Made by a program: the position numbers and the translations under genes. From Cyanoderma ruficeps (taxonomy: Eukaryota > Chordata > Aves > Passeriformes > Timaliidae), in NCBI GenBank assembly GCA_008694505.1, contig VZDJ01000219.1, positions 5,602,081-5,666,080 of the forward strand: a DNA stretch of 64,000 nt. Reading direction: 5' to 3'. Shown here piece by piece: positions 1 through 12,668 of the stretch (position 1 is its first letter; each line of letters begins with the position of its first letter). Below the pieces are notes generated by a model. The model was not told the origin of the DNA. It did not search any database and worked only from the letters and a program-made list of their open reading frames with translations.

Positions 1-165
1 GCAGCAATAAATCAATAGCTGATGTTTTACTTGCTCCGTGCTTTTTGTTATGAAATATTTGGGGGGTTCTTTTTTCCTACTGTAGCAAGCATCAAGCCAA
101 ATGCAATAGTGAAGGAAAATTAAGACCAACATCTTCCAAAGTGCTTGGGAGTTTCCTCACATAAC

Positions 166-206
166 ATCACAGAATCATTACGGTTGGAAAAGACCTGCAA
201 GATCAC
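166..206 (-). mobile_element. CR1 LINE, 3'-end fragment
   Basis: The plus strand reads TCACAGAATCATTACGGTTG followed by GAAAAGACCTGCAAGATCAC. This is the reverse complement of a CR1 3' terminus of the GGTTGGAAAAGACC type. Only about 40 bases are recognisable. Confidence 0.5.
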
Positions 207-2950
207 TTCACAGTATTTGCCATTAATGCCAGAGTAGAAGATATATATAAATAACAATCTTTTTTTTTGTTTCAAACTTAAAAAAAAATATGAACTGTAA
301 GGCTAACATGTATTTTAGAAACATTCTCAACTTCATGCTGCATAGAAAGGCAGGTTTTATCAGAGAAACTAATCCATAAATAAAGCTCCTGTTTACCCAG
401 TATTTGAACTGTCTCAAGAGGGATAAACCTCACCTGGCTTGGCTTTAGACAGCAGCTACTCACTCAAAAGCTCACACAGACCAACTGTTAATCTGAACGT
501 TATTTCTACAAGACTACTAAGTATTTTCTTCACACTAAATTAGATTATTTTTTTACCTTTCTTTGGACAAGTTTTTAGAAGGTTTTCCAACTCCATAATT
601 CTAAAGCCATGACAGTCCTGCCAAAGCATACAATGAGCAACAGCCATCTGCAGTGCTGGAATGTAATTTCCAATGCCCTTAAAAGTGCTCTTCCTGCATT
701 TTAATTAAATATTGTTTTTTATTTTTTGAAAACAACAAACATTCATAGTCCTATTCCCAACTTCCTTTGAACTTATTGACTGCAGACGCTGTTGCCATCA
801 GGCACATTTCTGAATTTGGGTAAAGCCACTGTAGGTTTTTCACACTTCAGGATACAGCTGAGGAAGACCCTGAGTGACCTGATCCACTGCTGATGCTCTC
901 CTCTGCCCTGCACTGTTTTTTAAACTCTTCCATTTGCAGTTTATCTTTCCTGACTGCTGCTCCAGCAGCAATGCTGAGCTCTGTGTCCTGACTGGTCAGT
1001 CCCTTTACACAGGCACCTGAAATACGTCTAAAAATATCTGTCAGGATTGCCACACTTCTCACGGGCTGACCCCAGTTTATGCTTGGTTAGGAAATCCCCT
1101 CAAGGAACACGGCAGCCTCCTGCCTGACACTGGGAGCATGGAAATGTCTGCTCTGTGACCAAAAGGAGGAGCAAATTAGAATAACAAACAAATAAATGGG
1201 GAAAACCATAGAAGCTTAAAAAAACCCAAAAAAAACAAGAGCTTGGATATCCCATTTGATTATCCTATAAACAGCCTATACTGTATCCTATGCAATGATT
1301 TCACATTCCCAGATCAAAACATTTCATGAAGCATTTTGCAAATCTGGCTCCAGGCTGTTTTCTGATCCAATGAACATTATGAGATGATGTGAATGAAATG
1401 TCAGTAAACAGGTTAAAGATATCTGGAGATGCAGTAATTCTACCTGATTACTTTGAAATGTCAGAGTTCTCCAGCTCCTTGTTGGAGATGATGGCTTTCT
1501 CTGGAGCCTTTCCAAGGAGGAGGAAGACAAGATTTGGGGATGTGATACTGCTTCTTTTCTAAATATTGTTAGTATTTTGTGTATGTTAGTATCAGTAAAA
1601 ATAAGTTATCTTCATGATACTAAGTTACTGCAGAAGAACACTTGCCAAGGGGAAGCTAACTTCAGAAAGACAGCATTCCCTGAGCTCAGGTTACCAAAGA
1701 CTTTCACTTGTGTGGTCAAGGCAGTACAGATGAGATGCCAGTACAAACTAGATCCACGTTCATGGATGTAACAGTATCAAACAGGATAATGAAGCATTTC
1801 TTCAACACTTCTCCAATTCTTCACCTTTTATGAAGGTGACTGCAAGGAAGTGTTAAGTAGATAAATGCATCAAGACTGAAAAGACAAAAGCGAATAAAAA
1901 AAGAGATGTCTGTTTATGTAACATTATGAAAAACACTTCAGCCCAGTGCAGAAAATTAAAAACAAAAAATCAATTAAAAAGAGACACGGTGTTTCTGAAA
2001 ACCTAAGAAGAAGCAATTTGAATTCCATCTATTAGGAAATTGCCATCAATTTAAAGAAGTGGTAAATGTGACTTAAGAAAAAAAACCTGCCAAAAATCCC
2101 ATCAGCCCAGAAAGAGGATGGATTTGGGAGAGGACTGCTCAGGAGGGCAGGGCTCCAGTGATTATCCTGGGCTGGTTGTAGCTGGAGCAGCCCTGTGTGC
2201 TGCCTGTGCCACCTTTTGCAAAGGAAAACAAAGCATTTCTATTTTAGAAGAGCCAAAGGAATTAGCTATAACTGACGAGCCTGGAACAGCAGCCTGCAAC
2301 TTGTTCACATTTCTAAAGTGAGCCCAGAGTAACTGCACTCCAATTTTCCCCAACTCATTATGTAAAATAAAAGCTAGCTGAAAGCCAGTGTGGGGCCACC
2401 AAATGCCTTCATTAGCTTTCAATTCTGTTCCAGTAAAAATGCAGCCAAAATCTCCTGGGTTCAGAGAGGCTGAAATTTTAGCCTTAACAGCCTTTTACTT
2501 CCTCAACACTGCACAACTTCAGCAAGATTTTCTGCCAGTTAGTTTGGACCTAACAAGCCATTTCCCCATTAACACAAAACACAACGTGTCCAGGAGTATT
2601 AAGCATTTTCCACAAGGTCCTGTTTTACAGTCACTCCAAGAATGACAATGCCAAATTATGAATCTAAGACAGATGTTTTCCAGATGTGCTGAGCGCCTCA
2701 CTTAAATGTTGGATGCAGAGCTCTTCCAAAATGCTGTAAGGGTTGTACCAGCTGCATTCAGCTAGGCTGCCCCCTGAGTTTCTGCTTATGGGAAACTATT
2801 CCTAAGGAAAAAACTCTCAAGAAAATGGGCACATCTCACACATGCCTATAGGAGGGTGAAGGATGAAGTCTGATGGTAACTATTGAAGGGAACAAATGGG
2901 AAAGGAATGGGAAGCTGTGGATGGAGAGGTGCAGCACCATGAGCACAACT

Positions 2951-3167
2951 TCACAGAATCATCATAAAATGGTTTGGGTCAAAAGGGACCTTAAAACTCT
3001 TTTCATCCTGTTCCAGCACCCTGCCATTATCCCAGGTTGCTCCAAGCCCTGTCCAACCTGGCCTTGGACACTTCCACGGCTGGGGCAACCACAGCCTCTC
3101 AGGGCAACCTGTGCCAGGGCCTCACCCCCCTCACAGGGAAGAATTTGTTTCTACAATCCAATCCCTG
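2951..3167 (-). mobile_element. CR1 LINE, 5'-truncated copy
   Basis: It starts TCACAGAATCATCATAAAAT, then GGTTTGGGTC and GGGACCTTAAAA. It continues through the typical blocks GCTCCAAGCCCTGTCCAACC, GGGCAACCTGTGCCAGGGCC and CTCACAGGGAAGAATTTGTT. This is the reverse complement of the last ~215 bases of avian CR1. Confidence 0.5.
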
Positions 3168-4357
3168 CCCCCACTGATGGCATTGAGTTCACAGCAAAGA
3201 GCAGCTCCCTCCCCACACACTACTGTGCTGTGTCTGTACAGCCTAAACAGTGGAGTGTCTGAGACAGAGATGGTGCTCCACTCCGGGTGGACTGAAGTCT
3301 CTCCCCTCCCTTCAAGACCCTGCCCAGAAGCACCTGAACACGTAACACCCACCCCAGAGTCCTGCACTGCCATGGCCTCTGCACAGCTCACAGCAAGTTC
3401 ACAGCACTTGGAGTCCTCGAGCTGAGCAGGTATTCATGCCACTGCATTTTTTTTTTCTAGTTATTCTGGAATTTGAGTACAGATACTTGAACACTGGCCA
3501 TATGAAAATAGCATCACAGCAATTTTCTTTTAACACTGTTTTACAACTCGAGCTGGAAGAATGCAGCAGAACCCAGAGTACAGTTACCCTTCAAAAACTT
3601 ACATGTTACATGGGACACGCCAACCAAAAATCTATTGTTCTAAATCTTTCCCTCCGCACAGCTTTGATCCAAAAGCCAGATCAAATATCAGAGATTCCTG
3701 CAAGCCCTCAAGAGATGCAGCTATTGCTCCTGGTTTATCTGCAAGGCACCCAGGTGCTGTGCCAAGGGTGAGCTGCGCATGGTTGATTCAGCTGTCTGTC
3801 AGTCTTTATTCAGAGATAGAACTCTTTATATCAGTTTACTCATGGGCAGGTGATGAGAATCACATTTCCAAACAAGATTTGCTTTAATTGGCTATGCTGG
3901 TCCTCCCAGAGGAGCGTTAAGATGGGGCTTAGATAATGCTCCCACAGCAAGTAACTGCAAAGCCAAAGTTAAATCTGCTTTTCTACAAATATTCAGGAAC
4001 ATTTGCTTCCTGGCAACACTCCTGTTAGTAAACCAATTTGCTAAAATATTCATGAATAGCAAACTACAGGGCCATGGATACAGCAAAATGCTTACATGTG
4101 ACAATACAACTAAATATTCACCAGAAATGTTTTCACAGTATTTGGCTTGCTGTAGATAAAATGAAAAAAACCCCCAACCTGTACAATGACTAGCATTCAG
4201 CATCATGGATTCCACTGGAAAACCTCTGGTGAGGAGATTGGCTGGTGTTGGACAAGGATGCCCAAGACTGCCCTGTTCCCTCAGGGTTCTTGTTCACGTC
4301 CAAACACTGCAGAGGGGCCATAAGGCACCAACATCTCCAAACCTGCCACAAAACCTC

Positions 4358-4497
4358 NNNNNNNNNNNNNNNNNNNNNNNNNNNNNNNNNNNNNNNNNNN
4401 NNNNNNNNNNNNNNNNNNNNNNNNNNNNNNNNNNNNNNNNNNNNNNNNNNNNNNNNNNNNNNNNNNNNNNNNNNNNNNNNNNNNNNNNNNNNNNNNN
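4358..4497. other. Assembly gap (140 N)
   Basis: A run of 140 ambiguous bases. Open frames that cross it are meaningless. The right edge enters a GGAA tetranucleotide repeat, so the gap probably reflects an unresolved simple repeat. Confidence 0.5.
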
Positions 4498-4516
4498 GGA
4501 AGGAAGGAAGGAAGGG
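4498..4516 (+). repeat. (GGAA)n microsatellite at gap edge
   Basis: GGAAGGAAGGAAGGAAGGGG directly follows the N run. The true array length is unknown because it is cut by the gap. Confidence 0.5.
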
Positions 4517-5236
4517 GAAAGCCCTGACAGGAGACTGCAGTCAGTTGCAGGAAGAGACAAACCCTATGCAGCCCATGGCAAACCTCTTCCAGGTGAGCCT
4601 TTGTTCAGTCCATCAGGCTGTTTGCAGTACAAACAACCCTCATCCAGAAGGTAAATAAAAATGTCTTCATTTGGACACATCACACCAATCAACTTTTTAC
4701 TACAAAGGCCCCATTTAAATATTTAAACACTTAGATACATTTCAACTGTGAGCTCCCTCTCCATTGCATGGCTCATTCCTTCTCAATTTTTAACTTAGAG
4801 AGCAGAAGAGACTGAGCTCTGTTTTACTCATCACACAGGTTCACTACTACGGGGATATTTTTTTCAACCAAGATCATTATGAGATGAGGAGGCTGCAATA
4901 GAACTTGTATATTTCCAGTATTTCCTTTCCCTTTCAGAGCCACAAATCCAAACATGGGTCATCTCTTTATGCCAGGACAGCAGCTGGATGGCTTTCAAAC
5001 CCTGCTGTCCCTGCATGCCAAGGACAGAACAACCCCACACTTAAATACTTCTCTTTGGACGACTCATTACCAGTTTCATTCCTGCTTGGGCACAAGGATT
5101 CTGTGTTCTGTAGCCCTGGCCCATACCACTCCTTCACCCCTGTCAAAACCTATAGAAAAACCAGCACATGCCAGGGGATTTTTAGGGACAGGGTACTTAG
5201 AGCTGGGATCATTTGACATGAATTCTGATGCCTTTT

Positions 5237-5400
5237 TCTGTGACCTTGACAAAGTCACTGGCTCTCCTCTAGACTGCAATTCCTCCTCTGTAATGGGTGG
5301 ATTACTGTTTTGCTGGCATGCAAAGGTGTTGTGAGGTCTAATTCATTAATCTTTGTAAAGCATTCTAGGACACTTTGATGGAAAATGCAAAATATTATCA
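5237..5400 (+). mobile_element. Ancient MIR-type SINE (amniote MIR family)
   Basis: The blocks occur in the order expected of a MIR core and tail: TGTGACCTTGACAAAGTCAC, TTCCTCCTCTGTAATGGGTG, GGTGTTGTGAGGTCTAATTC, ATTAATCTTTGTAAAGCATT and finally AAAATGCAAAATATTAT. The last blocks resemble the amniote variant tail (TGTAAAGCGCTTTGAG and onward). Assigned by eye against the remembered consensus; a repeat-library search would settle the subfamily. Confidence 0.5.
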
Positions 5401-5692
5401 GTAAAGACCTTCCAATTAAATCTCACCTGGAAACCTTCCTCTTACTCCTCTAATATGTGATTGATCCCCAGTCAATTAGAGGCCATGGGATTTATATGTC
5501 GACTCCAGCAGTGGAGCAGACCCCACAGAAAGGTGCCAGCGAGAGCAGGGGTGCTAATCCACAGGAAGGAGCTGGGCAATTGGTGCCTGCACTGTGTGAT
5601 CCACGGCTGAATGCTGCAGCCCTGGACTGCACTGGGACCACCCAAACCAGCTCTGGGCAAAGGGATGGGGCACAGACCCCCCTGCCACCACA

Positions 5693-5735
5693 GCACCCAT
5701 CCCTACACAAACCCCCATCCCTACAGAAACACGCA
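5693..5735 (+). repeat. Short tandem CCCATCCCTACA-type repeat, left part
   Basis: About two copies of a ~17-base unit (CCCATCCCTACACAAAC, then CCCATCCCTACAGAAAC). Related sequence (CCCCATTCCTACACCTACA) reappears right after the CR1 copy, at about 6008-6038. Confidence 0.5.
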
Positions 5736-5739
5736 GCAA

Positions 5740-6007
5740 AGACAAGGGGGAATGGCTTCATGCTGTCAGAAAGGGTTAGATTGGATATTAGGAAGAAATC
5801 CTCCACTGTGAGGGTGGTGAGGCCCTGGCACAGGGTGCCCAGAGAAGCTGTGGCTGCCCCATCCCTGGAAGTGTTCAAGGCCAGGTTGGACAGGGCTTGG
5901 AGCAATCTGGGATAGTGGAAGGTGTCCCTGCCCAGGGCAGGGGGCTGGAACTGGATGAGCTGGAACGTCCCCTCCAACCCAAACCAGTGAATGATGATTC
6001 TGTGATG
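5740..6007 (+). mobile_element. CR1 LINE, 5'-truncated copy
   Basis: It runs from AGACAAGGGGGAATGGCTTC through TTAGATTGGATATTAGGAAG, CCCAGAGAAGCTGTGGCTGC and GACAGGGCTTGGAGCAATCT. It ends in CCAACCCAAACCAG and ATTCTGTGATG. At about 268 bases it is one of the longest CR1 copies here. It is antisense to FSTL4. Confidence 0.5.
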
Positions 6008-9000
6008 CTCCTACACACCCCCATTCCTACACCTACACTGATAATTAACTATGTGCTTTACATTTGAAATTAATCTCTATTAATAGGGTTTTTAACCAGA
6101 AAAAAAAATGTTTCTACCCAAAGAGCTTTCAAGCCATGAGCAGACAGAATAAATCTTCAGATCACTCATTACCTCCCTATGTCAAATTTTATTATTTGTG
6201 GGAACAGTTCCATTTCAGGCAGACAAGCAAAGGCAGATAACCTCACCCCTGGCACTTGGTGAGCCCCTGACGAGAGAACAGCTTCAATTCTATATGCAAA
6301 AAAATAACTGGGAAATTACAAAGGGCTTTATCAGTACCCCCTGCTGTGGAGTGCTCATTTTAACTCGTATTCCCATGACTTCAGGACATCTCTGGTAGGA
6401 TTCAGCCCTCTCAAGCATATTAGCAAGAAGTGTCTGTTAAATCCTGGTGGAGAAAGGCAGGAAGGGAGCAAAGGCTGGGGGATTCTGGACCAGCTTTTTC
6501 CTTGCAGCCACCTAATTGAATCTGCAGCATCCAGCCCGTTGGTATTCCCAGGCCCTCACAATTTCAATTTGCTCCATGGATTTTTGTACTGAGCACCCAG
6601 AAAAATTAACATTTGTGCTGAATAGCTTTTAATCAGCTATTTTAATCAGTTCTTTTTATCTTTAAAGCATTTCTAAGACTCCCTGCCTCAGTCTCCACTA
6701 CCCATAAAATTTATTCCGCCATTTGTTTTCCTTCATCCAGCTTCCAGTGCCCTTTACCGTGATATAATCATCCTAATCTTTAATGCTCATCTCTACCTTT
6801 TAACCTTTTCAGTTTTCATTTAAAACAATCTCTCTATCTCTCTCAGGTTTGGAGCTTTTTGATTTATTATGAAATTAAGGTTTTCCCTGGCCCCTGTCTC
6901 AGCACAGAGCTGGAGATGTCCTATGGAGAGTCCCCTGGCATCAAGCTGCCTGCTGCTTCTCCAAAGGTGACTTGTGGGGGCCTTAAGTAAATCAGCAATT
7001 TTTCTATTGATAAAATTTTTGTAATTTTAGGGAAATAAAGGTGACTTCAAAAGCACTACAGTATTTGTTTTCATTCATTTGAAATTACTTGGCATGTGCT
7101 AGTCTTTCCTTCCACTGGGAAAACTATGGATGCAGATACTTCAAGGAATATTTTAGTTTGGAAAAGACTTTTAAGATAATTGAGCTGGGAAAAAAAGCAG
7201 ATAAACTTTTGAGCATCCAAGCTCTTTTCAGGACTGTGAGAGGTTCAGCAATGCAGAAGCTCAGTAAATGTGTCACTTTTTAATCATGACTTTGTAATAT
7301 CATGCCCCGCTTTGCTGGCTTTTCTCCAGTTTTACACCACTTAGAGCATTTTGGAAAATCACTGAGGGAATGGTGAGAGCTAATATTAAATTTAACACAC
7401 TAAAAAAAGCAAAACCTTTCTTTAATGTTTCCTACATTAGGCTCTTCAATATTTAAGTATGGTTTGAGCTCCCAAATTAATGTTCAATAAACATGAACGT
7501 GACTTGCAAAGAAAAGCGATGTGGACGCGGTGAGTTCAGACAGACACCAAATCACAACAAGTACAATGTGTCAGATGCAAAGAGCACACAAAAATAGTTA
7601 AAAAAAAGAAAGACAAACACCCCCTGACATAACGAGTGTTGCAGATAGCAGCACCAAAGTTGGCACAGGAACTTCCACTGGTAAATACAAATCACCTCCC
7701 TGCTTCTCTTCCCACACACTTCGATTCTCCATCCTCCTCCTCTGCTACGTCCCCCATCACAACCACTAAGGCTGTGCATCAAAAACAGCTTCATTATCAC
7801 CTCTCAGCTTTCCTGAGAGCACTGCAGTGAAGGTTTAGCAGACCCAGGCTTTGAGCAGATGCCTCCCTAAAGCCACCTGCATCTCATTTCCCTGCCCTCA
7901 GGAACATGAAACTGAAACTTGGGGCGCTTCAAACTGGGACCACCTCATGCCAGTATTGCCTTCCTCCACACCATGAAGATCTAGGCTGAGCTTTTCTATT
8001 TTCAACATGTAAGCAGTTCTTCTCATACTTTACTTACTTTCACGCTACACAGTACTGGGTGCTGGCATGGTCCTCCAGCAAGGGAGCCAGGCTGCCCCTT
8101 CCATTAACCTTGGGCTTCAGTGACTCCAGTTCAACCAGTACATCCTCAGTTTCAAGGGGGAAACACGTTAGAAAGATTAATTCACACTTTTCTTTTTAAG
8201 ATGTTAATACTGCTGCTGAAATATCCTTTAATTCCTTTGTTCACTAGCTGATCTATAATATGAAGCTTTTTGGTTTTATGGGAGATGTTATGGCCATACA
8301 CATCAAGACTGGCAACTGGAGAAGATTAATAGACTGGGCCCTAAATAAGATGAGACAGATAACAGTCATCAAATAAAACTGTTCATGGGGGCCATGGTCA
8401 TGACCATTGTTAGCAAACGTTACACAATTTCATGTTTAAAAAATAAAAAGCCACATCACAGTTACTCCTGCACTCCCCAAAAGGCTATTGCCTCAAATTA
8501 GAGCTATAAAAACACCAAGAATGCTGGACAGGGATCACATTAGATAACACCACTTTTTCCACTAGCTTCATCCATGGTGTGTGTTCCTCCATTTCAGCTT
8601 TACTGACTGGAACTAAAATCTGTCCCTGGTCTGTGGAGTCCTAGCACCAGGGAAACAGATTTTTGGCCAAGCAGAAGCAGGTAATGGCCCTACTGTGAGG
8701 AGTTCCAGTGGCCATAATTCATCTTTTGATTGACCATGTGTTGCCCTGAGCCTTCCGTCTTTTTGTCTTAATGAAGAACTTTCTCACGCAGCTTCATCTA
8801 AACAATGTCTATTTTCAGAATGTTTGCATACTTCTCCTCTGAGAGAAGAAATGATTGATGGTGATGTCCACCATCCAGGTTGAGAGGTGGCGACCTCTGT
8901 AGCCAATCTCTTGACCTCTGTACAAATGTAGTTAGATTTGTAAATAAAGTAGAGAGAAGAGATGTTCCCTCACCATGCTCTGTGCCTGCTTTCTTTCCGT

Positions 9001-12000
9001 CCCTGAAGTGGGACACGCCCAGCCTCAACAAACAACAACCATGTGAAATTCAGTGTCCATTGCAGTATTCCAGTCCCACTTTCCCTCCCACCTGTGGGAT
9101 TCCCATTTATGGCCATGAGGTCTCCAGCAAAGGTTTTCCATTACTAATATGTAAATAAAGATCTGTTTTTGTTAGACTTCTTTAGGATCTCTGCTATTTT
9201 TGATTCTTTTTCTTAAGCCTAGACTTTCCCCACTCTTGTTATTGGCATTTAATTTCCAGTGAAAGCCCACCTATGCCAGGGAGTTTCACAACTGACTGTT
9301 TGCCAAGATTTCCCTTCCATGAATTTCAGGAATGTAAGCATTAAAACGGAAAATACTTTTCAAGATCTTAAACCTATTCCTAGAAAATTCCTATTAGCAA
9401 AACTAGGAGCAGACTAGCAGTCCCTTGTTCGTATCCTCACATAAATCAATGGAATTTCCATAATTTACCCCAAAGATTGATGCAGTCTGTTTATTAGGTG
9501 TCAAGCTATCAATCACATTTAAGAGCAGTCAGCCTGAAAAGCCAGGTAAAATTGATCCCTCCCCAAAAGACTAAGTGGAGGGAGCTGAAAAAGTGGTGTG
9601 GGAATAGAAAGGATTCCCTCTGGAATGCAGTTTATTAAGAACTGTATCAGCTCTACTGACAACCAACCCATTCCTTCATTTTATATAGCACTTATCTCTC
9701 TTTATAACACTTCAAACTCTTAATATATTTACACTGGACACTGAAATGATCATTAGGGGCTTGACCTCCATGTCAAAGCCCCCAGCCTCCTCTCACAGGG
9801 ATTAATTGCTTTCCTCCCAGCAGCCCCTTCCCAGCTCGCTGCCACCGAGGCAGTCTGTCAGCACTGCTGCAAAGTTAAATCAGCAAATATTAATTGCCAG
9901 CTGGGAAAAGTGCCATTAGTTCGCACTCAGATTTTTTCCAGCTGGAAAGACAGAGAGTGTTAAATGGAGCAGATTTCCTTCCAGCCTCCAAACCAGCAAT
10001 GGAGTGAGTCTGCCTGTTCTGCACAGGCACATAATGAGCAAAACGTTCAACACCTTCCCAGAGATGTTTTGAAATGCTATTCCATAGAACAAATTACTTC
10101 TGGAAGTAACAAAGCACAGAACTAACACATGGACAACAAATAAAGTGCAGAGGAAATAAACCTCCACCACCTGAGGCTGAATTCATATGTATTTGAGATT
10201 ACTGCAGTGATATGAGTTATCAGCCTGCTGGTTTGGTTTTTTTCCAGGTTTGTAATTTATTTACATTCAAGCATAGAAAATTTTCTGTCAACATGCAGAA
10301 GATTATAATTTTCCGTAATTAGAAAAAAAAACTTTTTGAGAACTAGAAGAAAGATAGAGTAGTTGAAAATGAAAGATGCCATTACCTAGGGTCATGAAAT
10401 CATAAGATAATGAGATGATAAGTGCTGGAAGAGGCTTCCATGAAAAGATTTAGTGCAGAGTCAGACTAGGTTCCTCATGGCTGCTCCCAGCCAGGTTCTG
10501 AAAGCTCCCAAAGATGGAGGTGGCACCTGGGCAGCCTGTCTTAGCACCCAACCAATCTCCAAGGGAAAGCCATCCCCATACATCAGGCTGAGCATCTTGT
10601 TTCTGCTGTGCCCTGTGCTCCTCATTCCCTCTCCATGCAGATCCCGGTCCCATTCCCTACGACACTACCTGTGAGACCTGCCCTGAGAGAACACATTATT
10701 CTGGCCCTGTCAATGTGCAAACACACTCACATGTGTGCACATGCACAGCAACCCAGCACACGGGCATGCACACTTCTGAAGGCTTTATATCTAAATTCAT
10801 GACATGAAATATTGTTCTGAGCAATAGTGTAAGTCTCAAACCAAACAGTGGGACTGTGTGTGTAACAGAAAGGACAAAGGCAAGTGGTTTTTCACAGAGA
10901 TTTCTTATGAAAATTCTTTTTCTGTACAAATTATGTACAAAATTATGATTTATTGTGGGACAAAAAACAACCTTGTATAAGGAGGAAAATTACTGTCAGA
11001 TACTAGCTTAAAAGAAATAAAAATACATACATTTTAAGCAATGGGACCAAATTATTGAAAAATTAATACTGACATTTCAGCAGAGGAGGAAGGAAGGAAG
11101 AGAATGGGACTGGAATACCAGACATGAACATGCTTTTACAGCACACTGTCTCTCTGAATAAAATTGTCAGATTTCATAAAATTTGAGCTTTGGTACAAGT
11201 TGAACTGAATGGACAAAAAAAAATTAAATAATCAACACAGGTATAGTGTGGAAAGTTCAAGAATTTGGTCAACTAAGTTGGACTGAATTCATGCCAGGGC
11301 ACAAACTCAATCTGACCAGCTGCAGCACAAAGCTGCTGTACAGGCTGGCAAGAAAAGCTGAGCCTTTTATAAAAAAGCCAATCCACCTGGATAAAGAGAG
11401 GATGTCAGAACCACAGAAAATAACGAATGAGCCGGGCAGGAAAACATGGCTGCCTTCCTCCAGCAAGGGCTTGGCTGATGCACAGGAGCTTTGAGATTGC
11501 TGATCCAGCAGAGAAAAGCAGGAAGAGAAAGAAAGAAAGGGAAAAATTACTCCTAAATCCTGCAAATGGAAAAGCACAGCTCTAAACAGAATATCTCTAA
11601 TGTATGCAAACTGCTAGGGAAGTGCATTGCTCTGATGTTTCTGGAGGAAGGAAGAAGGTAAGGGGAGAAAAATTATTGAACAGGGTCTGCACAGCTTTTA
11701 CTGGCCAAAAATAATGAGAGAAAAGTGAGGGAAGAGACAGAGTGCGTGTAGATACTCAAAAGGAAAGAAAAATGAACAGAAGTGGAAAAAAGGGGACTAC
11801 TGCTATGAAAAGCAAACCACAGTCCAAAATACTGTGTTAAAATTATATAACCTCATTATCTGAAGCATTAATTCAAATAGGAACATTTTCAGGCCAAGTG
11901 CTCATTCTGGACATCTGTGGGCCAATTGTAATTATGAGCACAGCTATTTTTCCAGTCTTCATGAGTATTGGGAGAGCTTTTAGGGAAGAAAAACTTCTTT

Positions 12001-12615
12001 CCTCACCAGTTCTGCACACAGTAAAAGCACTTTTATATTTATGTCTTTTCTTGCCCAGTAAAAATCACCAACACCCCAATCAAATGACTACAGAAACTCA
12101 CAAAATAGTGAAAACATAGAAAATGAAAAAAAACTGCCACATGGTAGAAAAATCCTAAATAGGACATTTTCCTCTGGGAAAACCAAACTGTATTTCACAC
12201 CAGGAAAGACAACCAGATCAAGCAGAATGTCAATGGCTATGAGTGGGATTGACATTTCTCCTGAGATCTCTGGGTTTAGGGCTTCTGCTTCACAGTATTT
12301 CCCTTGTGACTTCAAACTCCCAAGTGAACTTTCCCACCTATTTAACATTTGCTTTATCAACTGAGGAAAACGGAATGCATTTATACTTTTGTGTACAGGG
12401 AACTGTGCTGCAACAGAGGCTGCAGGATAAAGCCTGGGGAGATCACTCCTACTGAGATCTCTCGTTGCTTCATTCACATTTCCACAAGTTTTTTCAATGT
12501 TTTGGACTCTCAAGAATCCAAGGAGCCATTTTATTCCAGGCTGGGCCAAGGAGAAATCAGTCATTTTCCCAGGGATAAATTCTCTCTTAATTGCTCTTTC
12601 TAATACTATTGCTGG

Positions 12616-12668
12616 TACAGAATGCAAATTCGGGCTACTGAGGTGGTAGCCCAAATTTGCATTCTGTA
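12616..12668. repeat. 23-bp inverted repeat (hairpin)
   Basis: The left arm 12616-12638 and right arm 12646-12668 are reverse complements with one mismatch (C at 12631 versus the arm partner), separated by the 7-base spacer TGAGGTG. The 11-mer GTAGCCCAAAT from the right arm is repeated directly at 12669-12679. Confidence 0.5.

Noticed and set aside
4205..4658. Open frames of up to 149 codons across the N run
   Set aside because: They exist only because ambiguous bases contain no stop codons.
5492..5977. 161-codon minus-strand frame and a 152-codon plus-strand frame
   Set aside because: They overlap the CR1 copy and its flanking simple repeat; the CR1 3' region is non-coding.
10390..10570. 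Possible old CR1-like fragment (CATAAGATAATGAGATGATA, then CACCTGGGCAGCCTGTCTT)
   Set aside because: Similarity is too weak to place in order along CR1; not reported as an element.
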